A DNA stretch of 64,000 nt. Source: G963556115 sp963675945. Its GTDB lineage: Bacteria > Planctomycetota > SZUA-567. Shown piece after piece: positions 41,436 through 50,483 of the stretch (position 1 is its first letter; every line of letters begins with the position of its first letter). Position numbers and translations under genes: made by a program. Below the pieces are notes generated by a model. That model was not told the DNA's origin and did not search any database. It was given only the letters and a program-made list of their open reading frames with translations. Where the stretch lies: the NCBI GenBank assembly GCA_963675945.1, contig OY780932.1:1240001-1304000 (forward strand), in the 5' to 3' direction.

Positions 41436-43109
41436 TTAGTGAACCCAGCGCTGCATGATCTCCTGAACTACGCCACGTCTGCGGAGTGCTTCAAAAGCAT
41501 TCTGCCACTGCATGGCAATATTGGGAGAGGTGGATTTTGAGATACCAATATAGTAATTTGTCTTATTGGATATTTGTATTAGTGGCTTGATGTTGACTGC
41601 AGAGAAGCCGGCATCACGGAGAATGTATGGTGCAGTTACCGCAGAGAATGCTGCCGCATGCCCTGGATTATTCATCATGTCATAGACTGCCTCGGTAGGA
41701 GTGCTGTAGGGGATGATATTGTTGAAGCCGAGTTCTGAGAGAACGGCATTGGCAAAGGCGCCGCCAACACAGGCGATGGCAGGGATAGCCTTGGCATCGG
41801 CAAAGTTGGTTATGTGCAGGAGGGAGTCCTGGCGTGCGTATAACCAGGTCGAGTCGGCAGCGTATGGACCGATCCAGTAAAATTCGTTCTCGCGTTCTGG
41901 AGTCTTTTTGATGACGCAGATAATGGTATTAGGTGTAGTGGTGGCGGTAACATAGATGCTGTTCCATTCAGAGAGAATAATCGGGGTGGGGATCTGGCTG
42001 AGTTCTTTCTGGATAGCGGCTACCAGTTCGGCTACGGCACCCTGTACAAAGCTGGAGTTGCCGCGGTTGAAGGTGAAGGGAGGGAAATTCTCGGCGTAGA
42101 TAGTGAGTGGTTGTGGACCGGGGAAGACAACGGTCTCTTTCTCAGTAATAATGGTCGAACCGTCGTTGAAGACCTCGCTCTCTTTAGTTACTATTGTGGT
42201 CTGAGTGGTGGGCGGGGTAAGATTTCGGCGTTCGATAATGTTGGTCTTGATGGTCGGTACTGCGGTACCGTTGATGATTAGAGTCTCGGTGTAGGTGGTC
42301 TTGAGCGGTACGATGATGGTATCAGGAAATACCGGGTAGTCAGGTATCTTTGGCTGTCTGGCTCCAGGCATGTACTCCTTGTAGAGCTTGGCAAGGGTTC
42401 CGTCGGCTTCCATGGACTTGAGGACATCCTGCATATAGAGAGCGACACGCGGCGATACATTCTTATTGAGTCCATAGTACAGGTTTCGCTTCATGAAGCG
42501 GTGGATAGGGATGAGCCGGTCGGTATGTCTGACCCCCATATTTTTGAGGAAAATCTTTACCGAAGCTTCAGGGAAGATGCCGATAGAAGCGTCGCCGTTG
42601 AGCAGGGCATTGAGCGCCTGTTCAGGGGTAGGGTAGTATTTGAGGTTGGTGCAGCCGGCATCCTTGAGTGTCTGGATAACAGCATAACCGTCGACAACCG
42701 CGATGCTCTTGACGTTTCTGACATCATTGATATCATTGATCTTGACATTGCTGCCGCGAGGTTTGTAGACAAAGTAGTCAAGACCGGCAATAGGACCGAC
42801 CCAGATGAAATTATTGCGCCGCTCAGGGGTCATTACCATTGGGAAGATCGCTGTGCCGTTGGTGTTGAGGACTTTGTTATATACTCTATCCCATTCACCA
42901 AAGGTAATCGGTATGCCTACATGGGCACGTTTCATCATCTCTTCTACTGCTTTGTAAGCGACACCTGAGCCGTCGACACCGGCAGGCATGCTTATCGGTG
43001 GAGTAGGGCTGGTGTAGATCTGGGTGAGAGTTGCGGCTGAGGCCGAACTGCAGAGGCTGCAGATCAGAGCGAACAGCAGTGAGGTTAGAATAGCTTTGTA
43101 ACTCTTCAT
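41436..43109 (-). CDS. Secreted protein with two SBP_bac_3 solute-binding domains
   Basis: The 557-residue product has a signal peptide (LTSLLFALICSLCSSASAA) and two domains of the amino-acid/polar substrate-binding type (SBP_bac_3). The first is at about 28-270 (LTQIYTSPTPPISMPAGVDGSG, MVMTPERRNNFIWVGPI), the second at about 335-557 (LTIYAENFPPFTF, KKTPERENEFYWIGPYA). A Thr/Val-rich linker with TTQTTIVTKES and similar lies between them. No permease or ATPase genes are adjacent, so it may be a sensor-like receptor or work with distant components. A strong ribosome site (AAAGGAGATGAA) precedes the ATG. Its paralogue lies at 43444-45129. Confidence 0.85.
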   Translation of the reverse strand: MKSYKAILTSLLFALICSLCSSASAATLTQIYTSPTPPISMPAGVDGSGVAYKAVEEMMKRAHVGIPITFGEWDRVYNKVLNTNGTAIFPMVMTPERRNNFIWVGPIAGLDYFVYKPRGSNVKINDINDVRNVKSIAVVDGYAVIQTLKDAGCTNLKYYPTPEQALNALLNGDASIGIFPEASVKIFLKNMGVRHTDRLIPIHRFMKRNLYYGLNKNVSPRVALYMQDVLKSMEADGTLAKLYKEYMPGARQPKIPDYPVFPDTIIVPLKTTYTETLIINGTAVPTIKTNIIERRNLTPPTTQTTIVTKESEVFNDGSTIITEKETVVFPGPQPLTIYAENFPPFTFNRGNSSFVQGAVAELVAAIQKELSQIPTPIILSEWNSIYVTATTTPNTIICVIKKTPERENEFYWIGPYAADSTWLYARQDSLLHITNFADAKAIPAIACVGGAFANAVLSELGFNNIIPYSTPTEAVYDMMNNPGHAAAFSAVTAPYILRDAGFSAVNIKPLIQISNKTNYYIGISKSTSPNIAMQWQNAFEALRRRGVVQEIMQRWVH

Positions 43110-43386
43110 TTCATCTCCTTTTGTGGTAATAATTCTAACGATAGAAACTTACTGTAAAATATTGACCAAAGATATTTTTGGTATTATCTTATCAACATAT
43201 ATGTATGTTAAATTATGTCATAGCTATTTTTTTTGCAAGTTGAAAATAGGCGCTTGGCCAATTAAAAAGTTAGAGGTATCTCTTTTTTGGTGGATAAATA
43301 CTAATAATTGCGGACTGGATGGAGATAAGTGCTTCTGTAGGTGAAGGTTGGGTTGGGGCAGGGGAAAAATTGTTAGAATAGGAAAT

Positions 43387-43430
43387 TATACTGCGGGATA
43401 TAGTAAAATATGGCTATATCCTGCAGTATA
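43387..43430 (-). terminator. Hairpin downstream of the second double-SBP gene
   Basis: A 17-bp stem (43387-43403 with 43414-43430, one G-U pair) with a 10-nt loop begins 14 nt after the minus-strand stop codon at 43444. A weakly T-rich tail follows on the minus strand. Confidence 0.55.
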
Positions 43431-43443
43431 TAGTTAATTGGCG

Positions 43444-45129
43444 TTAAGGTTGTTTTATCCAGCGCTGGATTATCGCATTGACCTCACCACTGGCTTTGAG
43501 CTTGTCGAAAGCTTGTTGCCAGGAGCTTGCTATCCCTTGTGGGGTGCCTTTGGAGATACCGATATAGTAGTTGGTCTTCTTGGAAATTGGAATAAGCGGC
43601 TGTACATTGAGTGGAGAATAGCCGGCGTTACGGATCATATATGGAGCTGCTGCACTGGAGAAGGCGGCGGCGTACTCCGGATTATTCAGCATCTCTTTGA
43701 CTACCTCGTCAGGGGTGTTGTAGGAGACAATATTCTTAAAGCCTTGAGCGAGAAGTTCGGCGTGGGCAAAGGTCTGGTCGATGCAGGCTATTTTCAAGAT
43801 ATCTTTGGCTTGTTGAATATTGGTGATTTTTTGTGGGAAATCCCGGCGGGAATAGAGCCAGGCGGAGTCGGCAGCGTAAGGGCCGATCCAGTAGAAGTCG
43901 TTCTCGCGTTCGGGGATGCGTTTGAGGGCGCAGATGACTGAGAATGGGGTTGAACGGGCTTGGTTGAAGGCGGAGTTCCAGTCGGTAAGGGTTATCGGGG
44001 TAGCGGCTGAGTCTCCCAGTTCACGCTGTATTGCTTTGACTAGATCAATTCCGGCTCCTTGCACTTGGTCGGAACCGCTAGTGAGGAAGGTGAACGGGGT
44101 AAAGTCTTCAGCATAGATATGCAAGGGTTTTGTCGCTGTGAATACGGGTGCTGGCGCGGTGGCTTTTGCTACGTTGTGTGGAAATGCCGGTGTCGGCGGA
44201 ATCTCAGGGATGCTGCTACGGGGGATATGATACTTGGCAAAGAGTCGGGTGAGGGTCTTGTCCTCTTTGATCTGGTACAGTGCTTTCTGCATATCGTTGG
44301 CAATACTAGCCGGAGTATGTTTATTCAAGGCAAAGTAGAGATTTTCTCTCATAAAGAGGTCGACCGGGGTGATGTCGGGTCTGCCCTTGGTGCTCACGGC
44401 GTTTGTCTGTCCGAGCTCCTTGTGCTTGAGGGTACGGTCTTCGTAGGTCTCGTATGAGGAGCCGTAGGTCAGGCTTATGCCGTTGCTATCGTCAAAGAGC
44501 GAACTCAGCCCGCTGTTATGGGTCTTGATTGGTTGGTCGGTTCGGATTTTATAACCGGATTCTTTGTGGAAGTTGTCGACAATAAATTTAGGAAAGATGC
44601 AGATATCACATTTGCCCAGAATGACTGCAATTATAGCCTCTCTCGGGGTATTGAAGTAGACCAGATTTTTACAGCCCTGTTGCTTGAGTTTACTGTTTAT
44701 AACGTACTCTCTTACGGTGGCGATTTTTTTGGCATTGATAATGTCGTCTTTGGAATTTATCGCGATGTTTTTGGTATTGGCTTTATAAATATAATACTCT
44801 GAGACACAGAAGGGGCCGACCCAGATAAATTCCGGTTCACGCTCAGGGGTTATATTGGTGGGGAAGACGCCGGTATCGCTATTGTGCAGAGCCTGGGCGA
44901 AGGCCTTGCTCCAGAGGTCGAAGGTAATTTTGGTATTATAGTTCAGGCGCCGGTCGATCTCCTGGAGTAATTCGCAGCCCAGTCCACGATCCTTGCCTTG
45001 CTGCTGGATACTCAGAGGAGGATACTCGTTGGTATAAACGGTCTTCAGACCACCGGCAAAGGCTGTGCTCGAAGCCAGTAGTAGTAGAATAACCAATGTC
45101 AGTAGGGTTGAGAAGTTTGATCTGTGCAT
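43444..45129 (-). CDS. Secreted protein with two SBP_bac_3 solute-binding domains, paralogue
   Basis: A 561-residue paralogue of the protein at 41436-43109. The signal peptide is TLVILLLLASSTAFA. Domain 1 (about 28-310) has LKTVYTNEYPPLSIQQQGKDRGLG and TPEREPEFIWVGPF, but carries an insertion near 200-240 with many polar residues. Domain 2 (about 340-561) has LHIYAEDFTPFTF and KRIPERENDFYWIGPYA and is closest to domain 2 of the neighbour (IQRW at the end of both). GGAGG fits the second of two consecutive ATG codons (45129) better than the first. The spacing of 334 nt to the next gene suggests separate transcription. Confidence 0.85.
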   Translation of the reverse strand: MHRSNFSTLLTLVILLLLASSTAFAGGLKTVYTNEYPPLSIQQQGKDRGLGCELLQEIDRRLNYNTKITFDLWSKAFAQALHNSDTGVFPTNITPEREPEFIWVGPFCVSEYYIYKANTKNIAINSKDDIINAKKIATVREYVINSKLKQQGCKNLVYFNTPREAIIAVILGKCDICIFPKFIVDNFHKESGYKIRTDQPIKTHNSGLSSLFDDSNGISLTYGSSYETYEDRTLKHKELGQTNAVSTKGRPDITPVDLFMRENLYFALNKHTPASIANDMQKALYQIKEDKTLTRLFAKYHIPRSSIPEIPPTPAFPHNVAKATAPAPVFTATKPLHIYAEDFTPFTFLTSGSDQVQGAGIDLVKAIQRELGDSAATPITLTDWNSAFNQARSTPFSVICALKRIPERENDFYWIGPYAADSAWLYSRRDFPQKITNIQQAKDILKIACIDQTFAHAELLAQGFKNIVSYNTPDEVVKEMLNNPEYAAAFSSAAAPYMIRNAGYSPLNVQPLIPISKKTNYYIGISKGTPQGIASSWQQAFDKLKASGEVNAIIQRWIKQP

Positions 45130-45132
45130 CAT

Positions 45133-45478
45133 TGCCTCCGCTTTAGTAATGCTTAATGTTAAATATACAAAATAGTAGAGTTGCTATCAAATTTACGTTT
45201 ATTTGCCAGTTTCTTTTAGTAATTATAGGTTTATAACAGGTTTTGGGCTTTTTCGGAAGTTTTTTTACAATACATTATACTAAATAAAAAAAATAGTGAG
45301 TTAGCCTATTGTTTTTTTGGGTTTTATCGGTAATATTAAAAATTCCCGTTTTCCCAGACATGGTTTTGGGCGGTTTTTTTATTGTTGTTTTTTTTACATG
45401 GTTTTATGCTTTCCTGGCACCGTTGTCACCGGGGCAAGGGTTGGGGATTGGATAAGATCATTGGAAAGTAGGTTTGTT
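45133..45478. other. Divergent region and long leader of rpsA
   Basis: About 345 nt lie between the double-SBP gene and rpsA. The right half has runs of T and a TATACT at 45276-45281 that may start rpsA transcription, giving a leader of nearly 190 nt. The rpsA frame is open from 45317, but the translated extension (Phe- and Cys-rich, FFYCCFFYM) does not look like S1 protein. Confidence 0.45.
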
Positions 45479-47194
45479 ATGGTAAGACCCGGACGTTATG
45501 GACTAGTCTACGGTGTAATCTCTGAAGAAGAGCTCGATAAGAAGGTTGAGGCGGCAATGGGTGGGGCGAATATCGATTCCCTTACCGATGCTGTTGGCGA
45601 GCAGGAGCTCAAGGAAGGTGAGATTATCAGTGGTATTGTCCGCAGAATTGATGCAGAAGATGTTGTCGTTGATATTAACTATAAATCAGAGGGCTTTATT
45701 CCTTTGGTCGAATTTGACCATGGTGAAGAACCGGCGATTGGAGATAAGATCGAGGTCTTCCTGGAAGAGATTGATGAGTTCGATGGTGAGGTAGTACTGA
45801 GCAAGCGTAAGGCTGATCGTATCCGTGGTTGGGAAAAAATCATGGAAGAGCACGAAGTCGGCGATGTTATTGTCGGTAAGGCTGTACGTAAGATCAAGGG
45901 TGGTCTGCTGGTGGATATCGGCGTACCAGTATTTCTCCCTGCTTCGCAGGTTGATATTCGTCGTATCGGCGATGTCGGTGATTATATCGGTCGTGATCTT
46001 GAGTGTAAGATTATCAAGATCGATAGAGAGCGTCGCAACATTGTCCTCTCACGTCGTAAGCTTCTGGAAGAAGATAGAGAGTCTAAGAAATCTGAGGTGC
46101 TCAAGACTCTGGTCAAGGGTGAGGCGCGCAAGGGTGTGGTCAAGAATATTACTGATTTCGGAGCCTTTGTCGACCTGGGCGGTATCGATGGTCTGCTGCA
46201 TATCACTGATATGAGCTGGGGCAGAGTATCACATCCATCCGAGGTGGTTACTATTGATCAGGAGATTGAAGTTAAGATTCTGGACTTTGATCTTGATCGT
46301 GAGCGTATCTCTCTGGGACTCAAGCAGCTCTCGAATAATCCTTGGGAAGCGATTGCGGAGAAGTACCCGATCAACTCCAGAGCGCGTGGACCAGTAGTCA
46401 ATATCATGCCTTATGGTGCCTTTGTCAAGCTTGAAGACGGTATTGAAGGTCTGGTACACATCAGTGAGATGAGTTGGACCAAGCAGGTATCACACCCATC
46501 AGAGATGGTCTCTGTAGGTGATGAGGTGGATGTAATTATTCTCGATATCAACAAGGATAAACAGGAACTCTCTCTAGGTATGAAGCAGAGCGAAGAGAAT
46601 CCTTGGGAGCAGGTCGAGGCGAATTATCCTGCCGGAAGTTATGTTCAGGGTAAGGTGCGCAACCTTACAAATTATGGCGCGTTTATCGAACTGGAAGAGG
46701 GGATCGATGGCCTGTTGCATATCAATGATATGAGCTGGACCAAGAAGATTAATCATCCATCTGCCATGCTCAGCAAGGGCGATGAGGTAAGAGCGGTTGT
46801 ACTCAATGTCGACCAGGAACGCAAGCGTGTAGCCCTTGGGCTCAAGCAGCTTGATGATGATCCATGGGTAAGCCTTATTCCTGACAAGTACCACGCAGGT
46901 GATATTATTGAGGGTGTAGTGACCAAACTTGCAAACTTCGGGGCTTTTGTCGAGATCGGTGATGACCTTGAGGGTCTGCTGCATATCTCCGAACTCTCTG
47001 ACCAGAAGGTCGAGAAGCCTGAGGATATCGTTCAGGTTGGTCAACGGGTGACAGTTATGGTTATCAATGTAGATACCGATGATCGCAAGATCGGGCTCTC
47101 ACTCCGTGCAACCCATGATGTAGATGAAACCTATGTTCAGAAGCAGCAGGCTGAAGAAGCGGCTGCGGGTAAGGATGATTCAGCTCAGGAATAA
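45479..47194 (+). CDS. rpsA: 30S ribosomal protein S1
   Basis: The 571-residue S1 protein binds mRNA and aids initiation on the 30S subunit. Six S1 (OB-fold) domains follow each other: GEIISGIVRRIDAEDVVVDI, GDVIVGKAVRKIKGGLLVDI, GEARKGVVKNITDFGAFVDL, NSRARGPVVNIMPYGAFVKL, GSYVQGKVRNLTNYGAFIEL and GDIIEGVVTKLANFGAFVEI, the last four with the strong RNA-binding HIS/NxMSW pattern. The ATG at 45479 is the first start that fits the family N-terminus, with TAGG 7 nt upstream. Length is near the E. coli value (557). A hairpin terminator ends it. Confidence 0.95.
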   Translation: MVRPGRYGLVYGVISEEELDKKVEAAMGGANIDSLTDAVGEQELKEGEIISGIVRRIDAEDVVVDINYKSEGFIPLVEFDHGEEPAIGDKIEVFLEEIDEFDGEVVLSKRKADRIRGWEKIMEEHEVGDVIVGKAVRKIKGGLLVDIGVPVFLPASQVDIRRIGDVGDYIGRDLECKIIKIDRERRNIVLSRRKLLEEDRESKKSEVLKTLVKGEARKGVVKNITDFGAFVDLGGIDGLLHITDMSWGRVSHPSEVVTIDQEIEVKILDFDLDRERISLGLKQLSNNPWEAIAEKYPINSRARGPVVNIMPYGAFVKLEDGIEGLVHISEMSWTKQVSHPSEMVSVGDEVDVIILDINKDKQELSLGMKQSEENPWEQVEANYPAGSYVQGKVRNLTNYGAFIELEEGIDGLLHINDMSWTKKINHPSAMLSKGDEVRAVVLNVDQERKRVALGLKQLDDDPWVSLIPDKYHAGDIIEGVVTKLANFGAFVEIGDDLEGLLHISELSDQKVEKPEDIVQVGQRVTVMVINVDTDDRKIGLSLRATHDVDETYVQKQQAEEAAAGKDDSAQE

Positions 47195-47226
47195 ATCTAG
47201 AGTTGGACAATGATGAGTTGTGAATG

Positions 47227-47251
47227 CAGGCTACCGGTAAACGGTAGCCTG
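47227..47251 (+). terminator. Terminator of rpsA
   Basis: CAGGCTACCG (47227-47236), loop GTAAA and CGGTAGCCTG (47242-47251), a perfect 10-bp stem, lie 33 nt after the rpsA stop codon. Only three T follow before GC. Confidence 0.75.
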
Positions 47252-47487
47252 TTTCGCTGCATATTGGATTGTGACCGAGCTTGAGGGGTGTTGCCAGGTA
47301 TGGATAAGGCAATATTGCGCCGTGTAGTCGGGGAAAAGTTAGATTGTAACGATTAATCAGGTATTAGCCGGGTAAAAACCCTTGCGTAGAGCGGTGTTGT
47401 AGTTAAAATACTATAATACGTGGATTGTATGGTTGGGTGCTGATACAAGCGGTAATTTCTATTTATAAAATAATCAGGGAAAAGAAA

Positions 47488-48276
47488 ATGGCGACACCAA
47501 AAGCGTTGGTTCTAAGAACAGCCGGTACAAATTGCGATCAGGAGACACTTTATGCCTTTGAGCAAGCTGGTGCAGCGACAGAACTTCTTCATATTAATAA
47601 GGTTGCAAAAATTAACGATCCGTTTGCAGGAATAAGCATTCTGGCTATACCCGGTGGTTTTACCTATGGTGATGACGTGGCCAGTGGTAAAGTTTTGGCG
47701 GTGGAATTGACCCATGTTCTCGGGGAGAAGGTCAAAGAGTTTGTTGATAGAGGAGGTCTGGTTATTGGTATCTGTAATGGCTTTCAGGTGCTGGTAAAGA
47801 CCGGGTTGCTACCTGATGCCAGGTTCTCAGCGGCGCTGGAGAGAAAAGCGACTCTGACCTTCAACGATTCACATAAGTTTGAATGTCGCTGGGTACGGCT
47901 CAAGGCAGCGGAGAATACCAAGTGTGTCTTTGCTGAGCCGGGTGAAGAGATTGAGGTGCCGGTGGCGCATGGTGAGGGTAAATTTGTGTGCAGGAGTCCG
48001 GAAATTCTGCAGGAGCTTATTGCGCAGGGACAGGTGGTCTACCGTTATGCTACTGCGGATGGTAGCGAACCGGCGTATCCGCAGGATCCCAATGGTTCTG
48101 ATGATCATATTGCCGGTATCTGTGATGCCAGCGGGAGGGTATTTGGTTTGATGCCCCATCCTGAGCGGCATATCTTCAGTTATCAGCATCCTCGGGCTAT
48201 CCGGGAAGAGCGCAGTGGTGAAGGCGAGGGCACCAGGATCTTCAAGCGCGCTGTTGCTTATTGCAAAGAATGTTAG
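47488..48276 (+). CDS. purQ: Phosphoribosylformylglycinamidine synthase, glutaminase subunit
   Basis: PurQ supplies ammonia from glutamine to PurL in step four of purine synthesis. The 262-residue class I amidotransferase has the nucleophile Cys in GICNGFQVL near 94, His and Glu in LMPHPERH near 225, and the early VLRTAGTNCDQET segment. It is longer than the 227-residue B. subtilis type. AGGGAAAAG before the ATG at 47488 fixes the start; the frame is open earlier. A TATAAT at 47412-47417 may belong to its promoter. No purL or purS is in the window; accA follows after 56 nt. Confidence 0.92.
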   Translation: MATPKALVLRTAGTNCDQETLYAFEQAGAATELLHINKVAKINDPFAGISILAIPGGFTYGDDVASGKVLAVELTHVLGEKVKEFVDRGGLVIGICNGFQVLVKTGLLPDARFSAALERKATLTFNDSHKFECRWVRLKAAENTKCVFAEPGEEIEVPVAHGEGKFVCRSPEILQELIAQGQVVYRYATADGSEPAYPQDPNGSDDHIAGICDASGRVFGLMPHPERHIFSYQHPRAIREERSGEGEGTRIFKRAVAYCKEC

Positions 48277-48332
48277 TTTATTTAGAGTGAATTAAATCTG
48301 AGTTCTTCTTAATCCAAAAAGGATCTTCATAA

Positions 48333-49436
48333 ATGGCCGGAATCGATATACTACCTTTTGAACAACCACTCCATGATCTGCGCACACGTATCAATGAGCT
48401 TCTGGAGAATGCAGAGCAGTCGGAAGAGATGCAGCGGCACGCCAAAATGATGCAAGAGCAGGCGGATGAGATGGAGAGAAAGCTCTATGCCAATCTCTCT
48501 CCGTGGAATGTTGTACAGATTGCCCGTCATCAGAATCGGCCGACAACGCGGGATTATATCGAAATGGTATTTGAAGATTTTCAGGAACTCCATGGCGATA
48601 GAGCTTTTCGTGATGATCTGGCTATTGTAACCGGTCTGGGTCGGCTTGGGGGTAAGCGGGTGATGCTTATCGGGCAGCACCGGGGACGGAATGTCGAGGA
48701 GCGCCATCGGAGCCACGCGGGTTGTTCGCACCCTGAGGGTTACCGTAAGGCACTGCTCAAGATGAAGCTGGCTGAGAGATTTAATATCCCGGTTGTCTGC
48801 TTGGTCGATACCAAGGGGGCGTATCCGGGGATTGGAGCGGAAGAACGGGGGCAGGGGATTGCCCTGGCTGAAAATATTCGGGATATGAGTCTGCTTCGGG
48901 TGCCGATAGTCTGCTGTATTATCGGTGAGGGCGGTTCCGGCGGAGCGCTGGCGGTAGCTGTCGGCAATAAGGTCCTGATGTTGCAGCATGCGTATTATTC
49001 GGTTATTTCGCCGGAGGGCTGCGCCTCTATACTCTGGCGTGACGGTGAGCGCAAGGTTGATGCGGCCAATGTGCTTAAATTGACCAGTCAGGATTTATTA
49101 TCGCGTGGTTTTATTGATGGTATTATTGAAGAGCCGCTAGGTGGGGCGCATCGGGATCATCAATTGGCTGCCGAAAATCTTCGGTCCGCCATAGTCAAAA
49201 ATCTGCAGGAGCTCGAAGGGATGAGTCAGGATGAGCTGGTTGAAGACAGATATAATAAGTTCAGGGCTTTTGGCGAGTTTCTGGTTGAGGATGATCCGGC
49301 AGTATTTTTGAGTAGGAATATTATGCCCGAGGCGGTGGCGGTCGAGTCTGAACCGGAAATGCAGGATGTAGATAAGCCTGAAGACGTTATGGTTGAAGGA
49401 GAAGAGGATTCTGCAGTGGATAAGGAAGAGGAATAA
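48333..49436 (+). CDS. accA: Acetyl-CoA carboxylase carboxyltransferase alpha subunit
   Basis: AccA pairs with AccD to move carboxyl groups from carboxybiotin to acetyl-CoA, making malonyl-CoA for fatty acids. Family motifs include ARHQNRPTTRDYIEMVFEDF, LHGDRAFRDD, HPEGYRKALLKMKLAERF, DTKGAYPGIGAEERGQG, GEGGSGGALAV and ISPEGCASILWRD. The usual RNFGMP stretch is replaced by SHAGCSHP. The 367-residue length exceeds the usual 320 because of an acidic C-terminal tail (about 330-367). accD is not adjacent. The stop codon lies 4 nt before the pyrF start, so the two are probably coupled. Confidence 0.92.
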   Translation: MAGIDILPFEQPLHDLRTRINELLENAEQSEEMQRHAKMMQEQADEMERKLYANLSPWNVVQIARHQNRPTTRDYIEMVFEDFQELHGDRAFRDDLAIVTGLGRLGGKRVMLIGQHRGRNVEERHRSHAGCSHPEGYRKALLKMKLAERFNIPVVCLVDTKGAYPGIGAEERGQGIALAENIRDMSLLRVPIVCCIIGEGGSGGALAVAVGNKVLMLQHAYYSVISPEGCASILWRDGERKVDAANVLKLTSQDLLSRGFIDGIIEEPLGGAHRDHQLAAENLRSAIVKNLQELEGMSQDELVEDRYNKFRAFGEFLVEDDPAVFLSRNIMPEAVAVESEPEMQDVDKPEDVMVEGEEDSAVDKEEE

Positions 49437-49440
49437 GCTC

Positions 49441-50385
49441 ATGGAACATTTTGGTGATAGATTACTCAAGGCGAGCAAGCAGAAGAAGAGTGTAACCGTG
49501 GTGGGGATTGATCCTACATTTGATAAACTTCCTCCTTCTCTGCAGGAGATGGTCGATGACCCGGTAAACAGGCAGGAAGCTCTGGAGTTATTCGGCAAGG
49601 GGATAATCGATGCGGTCAAGGATTTTGTGCCGGCGGTAAAACCGAATATTGCTTTTTATGAAGCGCATGGGGTGCCGGGGATAATGGCGTATATTACGCT
49701 CTGTGCTTACGCGCATAGCGCCGGATTGCTGGTGATCGGGGATATTAAGCGCGGTGATATCGGTAGTACGGCTGCGGCATATGCCGAAGGGATGCTCCGT
49801 CCGGCGGCGAAGAGTGGTAAGATTGCCAATCCTTTTCAGATAGGTCCGCATGATGCGGTAACCCTCAATCCATACCTTGGATATGACAGTATCGGGCCGT
49901 TTATTGACAGTGCCAGGGAGAATGGGCAGGGTATGTTTATACTGGTCAAAACCTCTAACCCTACCAGCGCTGAGCTCCAGGATCTTGAGTTGAAATCCGG
50001 CGGAACCCTGGCGGAAGCGAGTGCCAGGCTGGTAAATACCTGGGCAGAGAGATTTGTCGGTGAGTCTGATATTTCGGCGGTTGGAGCGGTGGTGGGCGCG
50101 ACTCATCCTGCTGAACTGGCGCGGTATCGAGAGCTCATGCCGCGGGTGCCGTTTTTGATCCCGGGGTATGGCGCGCAAGGCGGTACGGCTGCTGGGATTA
50201 TGGGAGGCTTTAGAGCAGACGGTTCGGGAGCGATTGTCAATGCCAGCAGATCGGTAATCTATGCCTGGATGAAAGAAGGCAAGCCGGCTGATTGGCAGGC
50301 GGCGGCGCAGCGGGCGGTTATCGCGATGAATGCTGATATTAATGCGGCTCTGGTAGAAGCCGGTAAAAACGGTATATTTCAATAA
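49441..50385 (+). CDS. pyrF: Orotidine 5'-phosphate decarboxylase (type 2)
   Basis: PyrF makes UMP from OMP, the last step of pyrimidine synthesis. The catalytic motif DIKRGDIGST near 97-106 and the long form (314 residues) place it in the type 2 group found in actinobacteria, Myxococcus and PVC bacteria. Other marks are VGIDPTFDKLP, KPNIAFYEAHG, LNPYLGYDSI and the phosphate-binding PGYGAQGG near 240. The ATG at 49441 has GAGGAA upstream inside the accA stop region. A terminator follows. Confidence 0.94.
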   Translation: MEHFGDRLLKASKQKKSVTVVGIDPTFDKLPPSLQEMVDDPVNRQEALELFGKGIIDAVKDFVPAVKPNIAFYEAHGVPGIMAYITLCAYAHSAGLLVIGDIKRGDIGSTAAAYAEGMLRPAAKSGKIANPFQIGPHDAVTLNPYLGYDSIGPFIDSARENGQGMFILVKTSNPTSAELQDLELKSGGTLAEASARLVNTWAERFVGESDISAVGAVVGATHPAELARYRELMPRVPFLIPGYGAQGGTAAGIMGGFRADGSGAIVNASRSVIYAWMKEGKPADWQAAAQRAVIAMNADINAALVEAGKNGIFQ

Positions 50386-50421
50386 GTAGTAGTATTTTGT
50401 TGTAGTTAGGTGAGTTGTTTA

Positions 50422-50462
50422 ATACAGCCAACAACCAAGTTGTTGGCTGTATACGTTTTTTT
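50422..50462 (+). terminator. Terminator of the purQ-accA-pyrF group
   Basis: A 14-bp perfect stem (50422-50435 with 50439-50452) with a 3-nt loop is followed by ACG and eight T, 36 nt after the pyrF stop codon. Confidence 0.9.
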
Positions 50463-50483
50463 ATAGCGCTTCAATAGTTAGAA

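Noticed and set aside
45317..45478. N-terminal extension of ribosomal protein S1
   Set aside because: Extension is Phe/Cys-rich, starts at TTG without a ribosome site, and is unlike S1; the ATG at 45479 matches the family start.
49588..50382. 264-residue open frame on the minus strand
   Set aside because: Antisense shadow of pyrF; composition (Arg/His/Ile-rich) is typical of a shadow frame.
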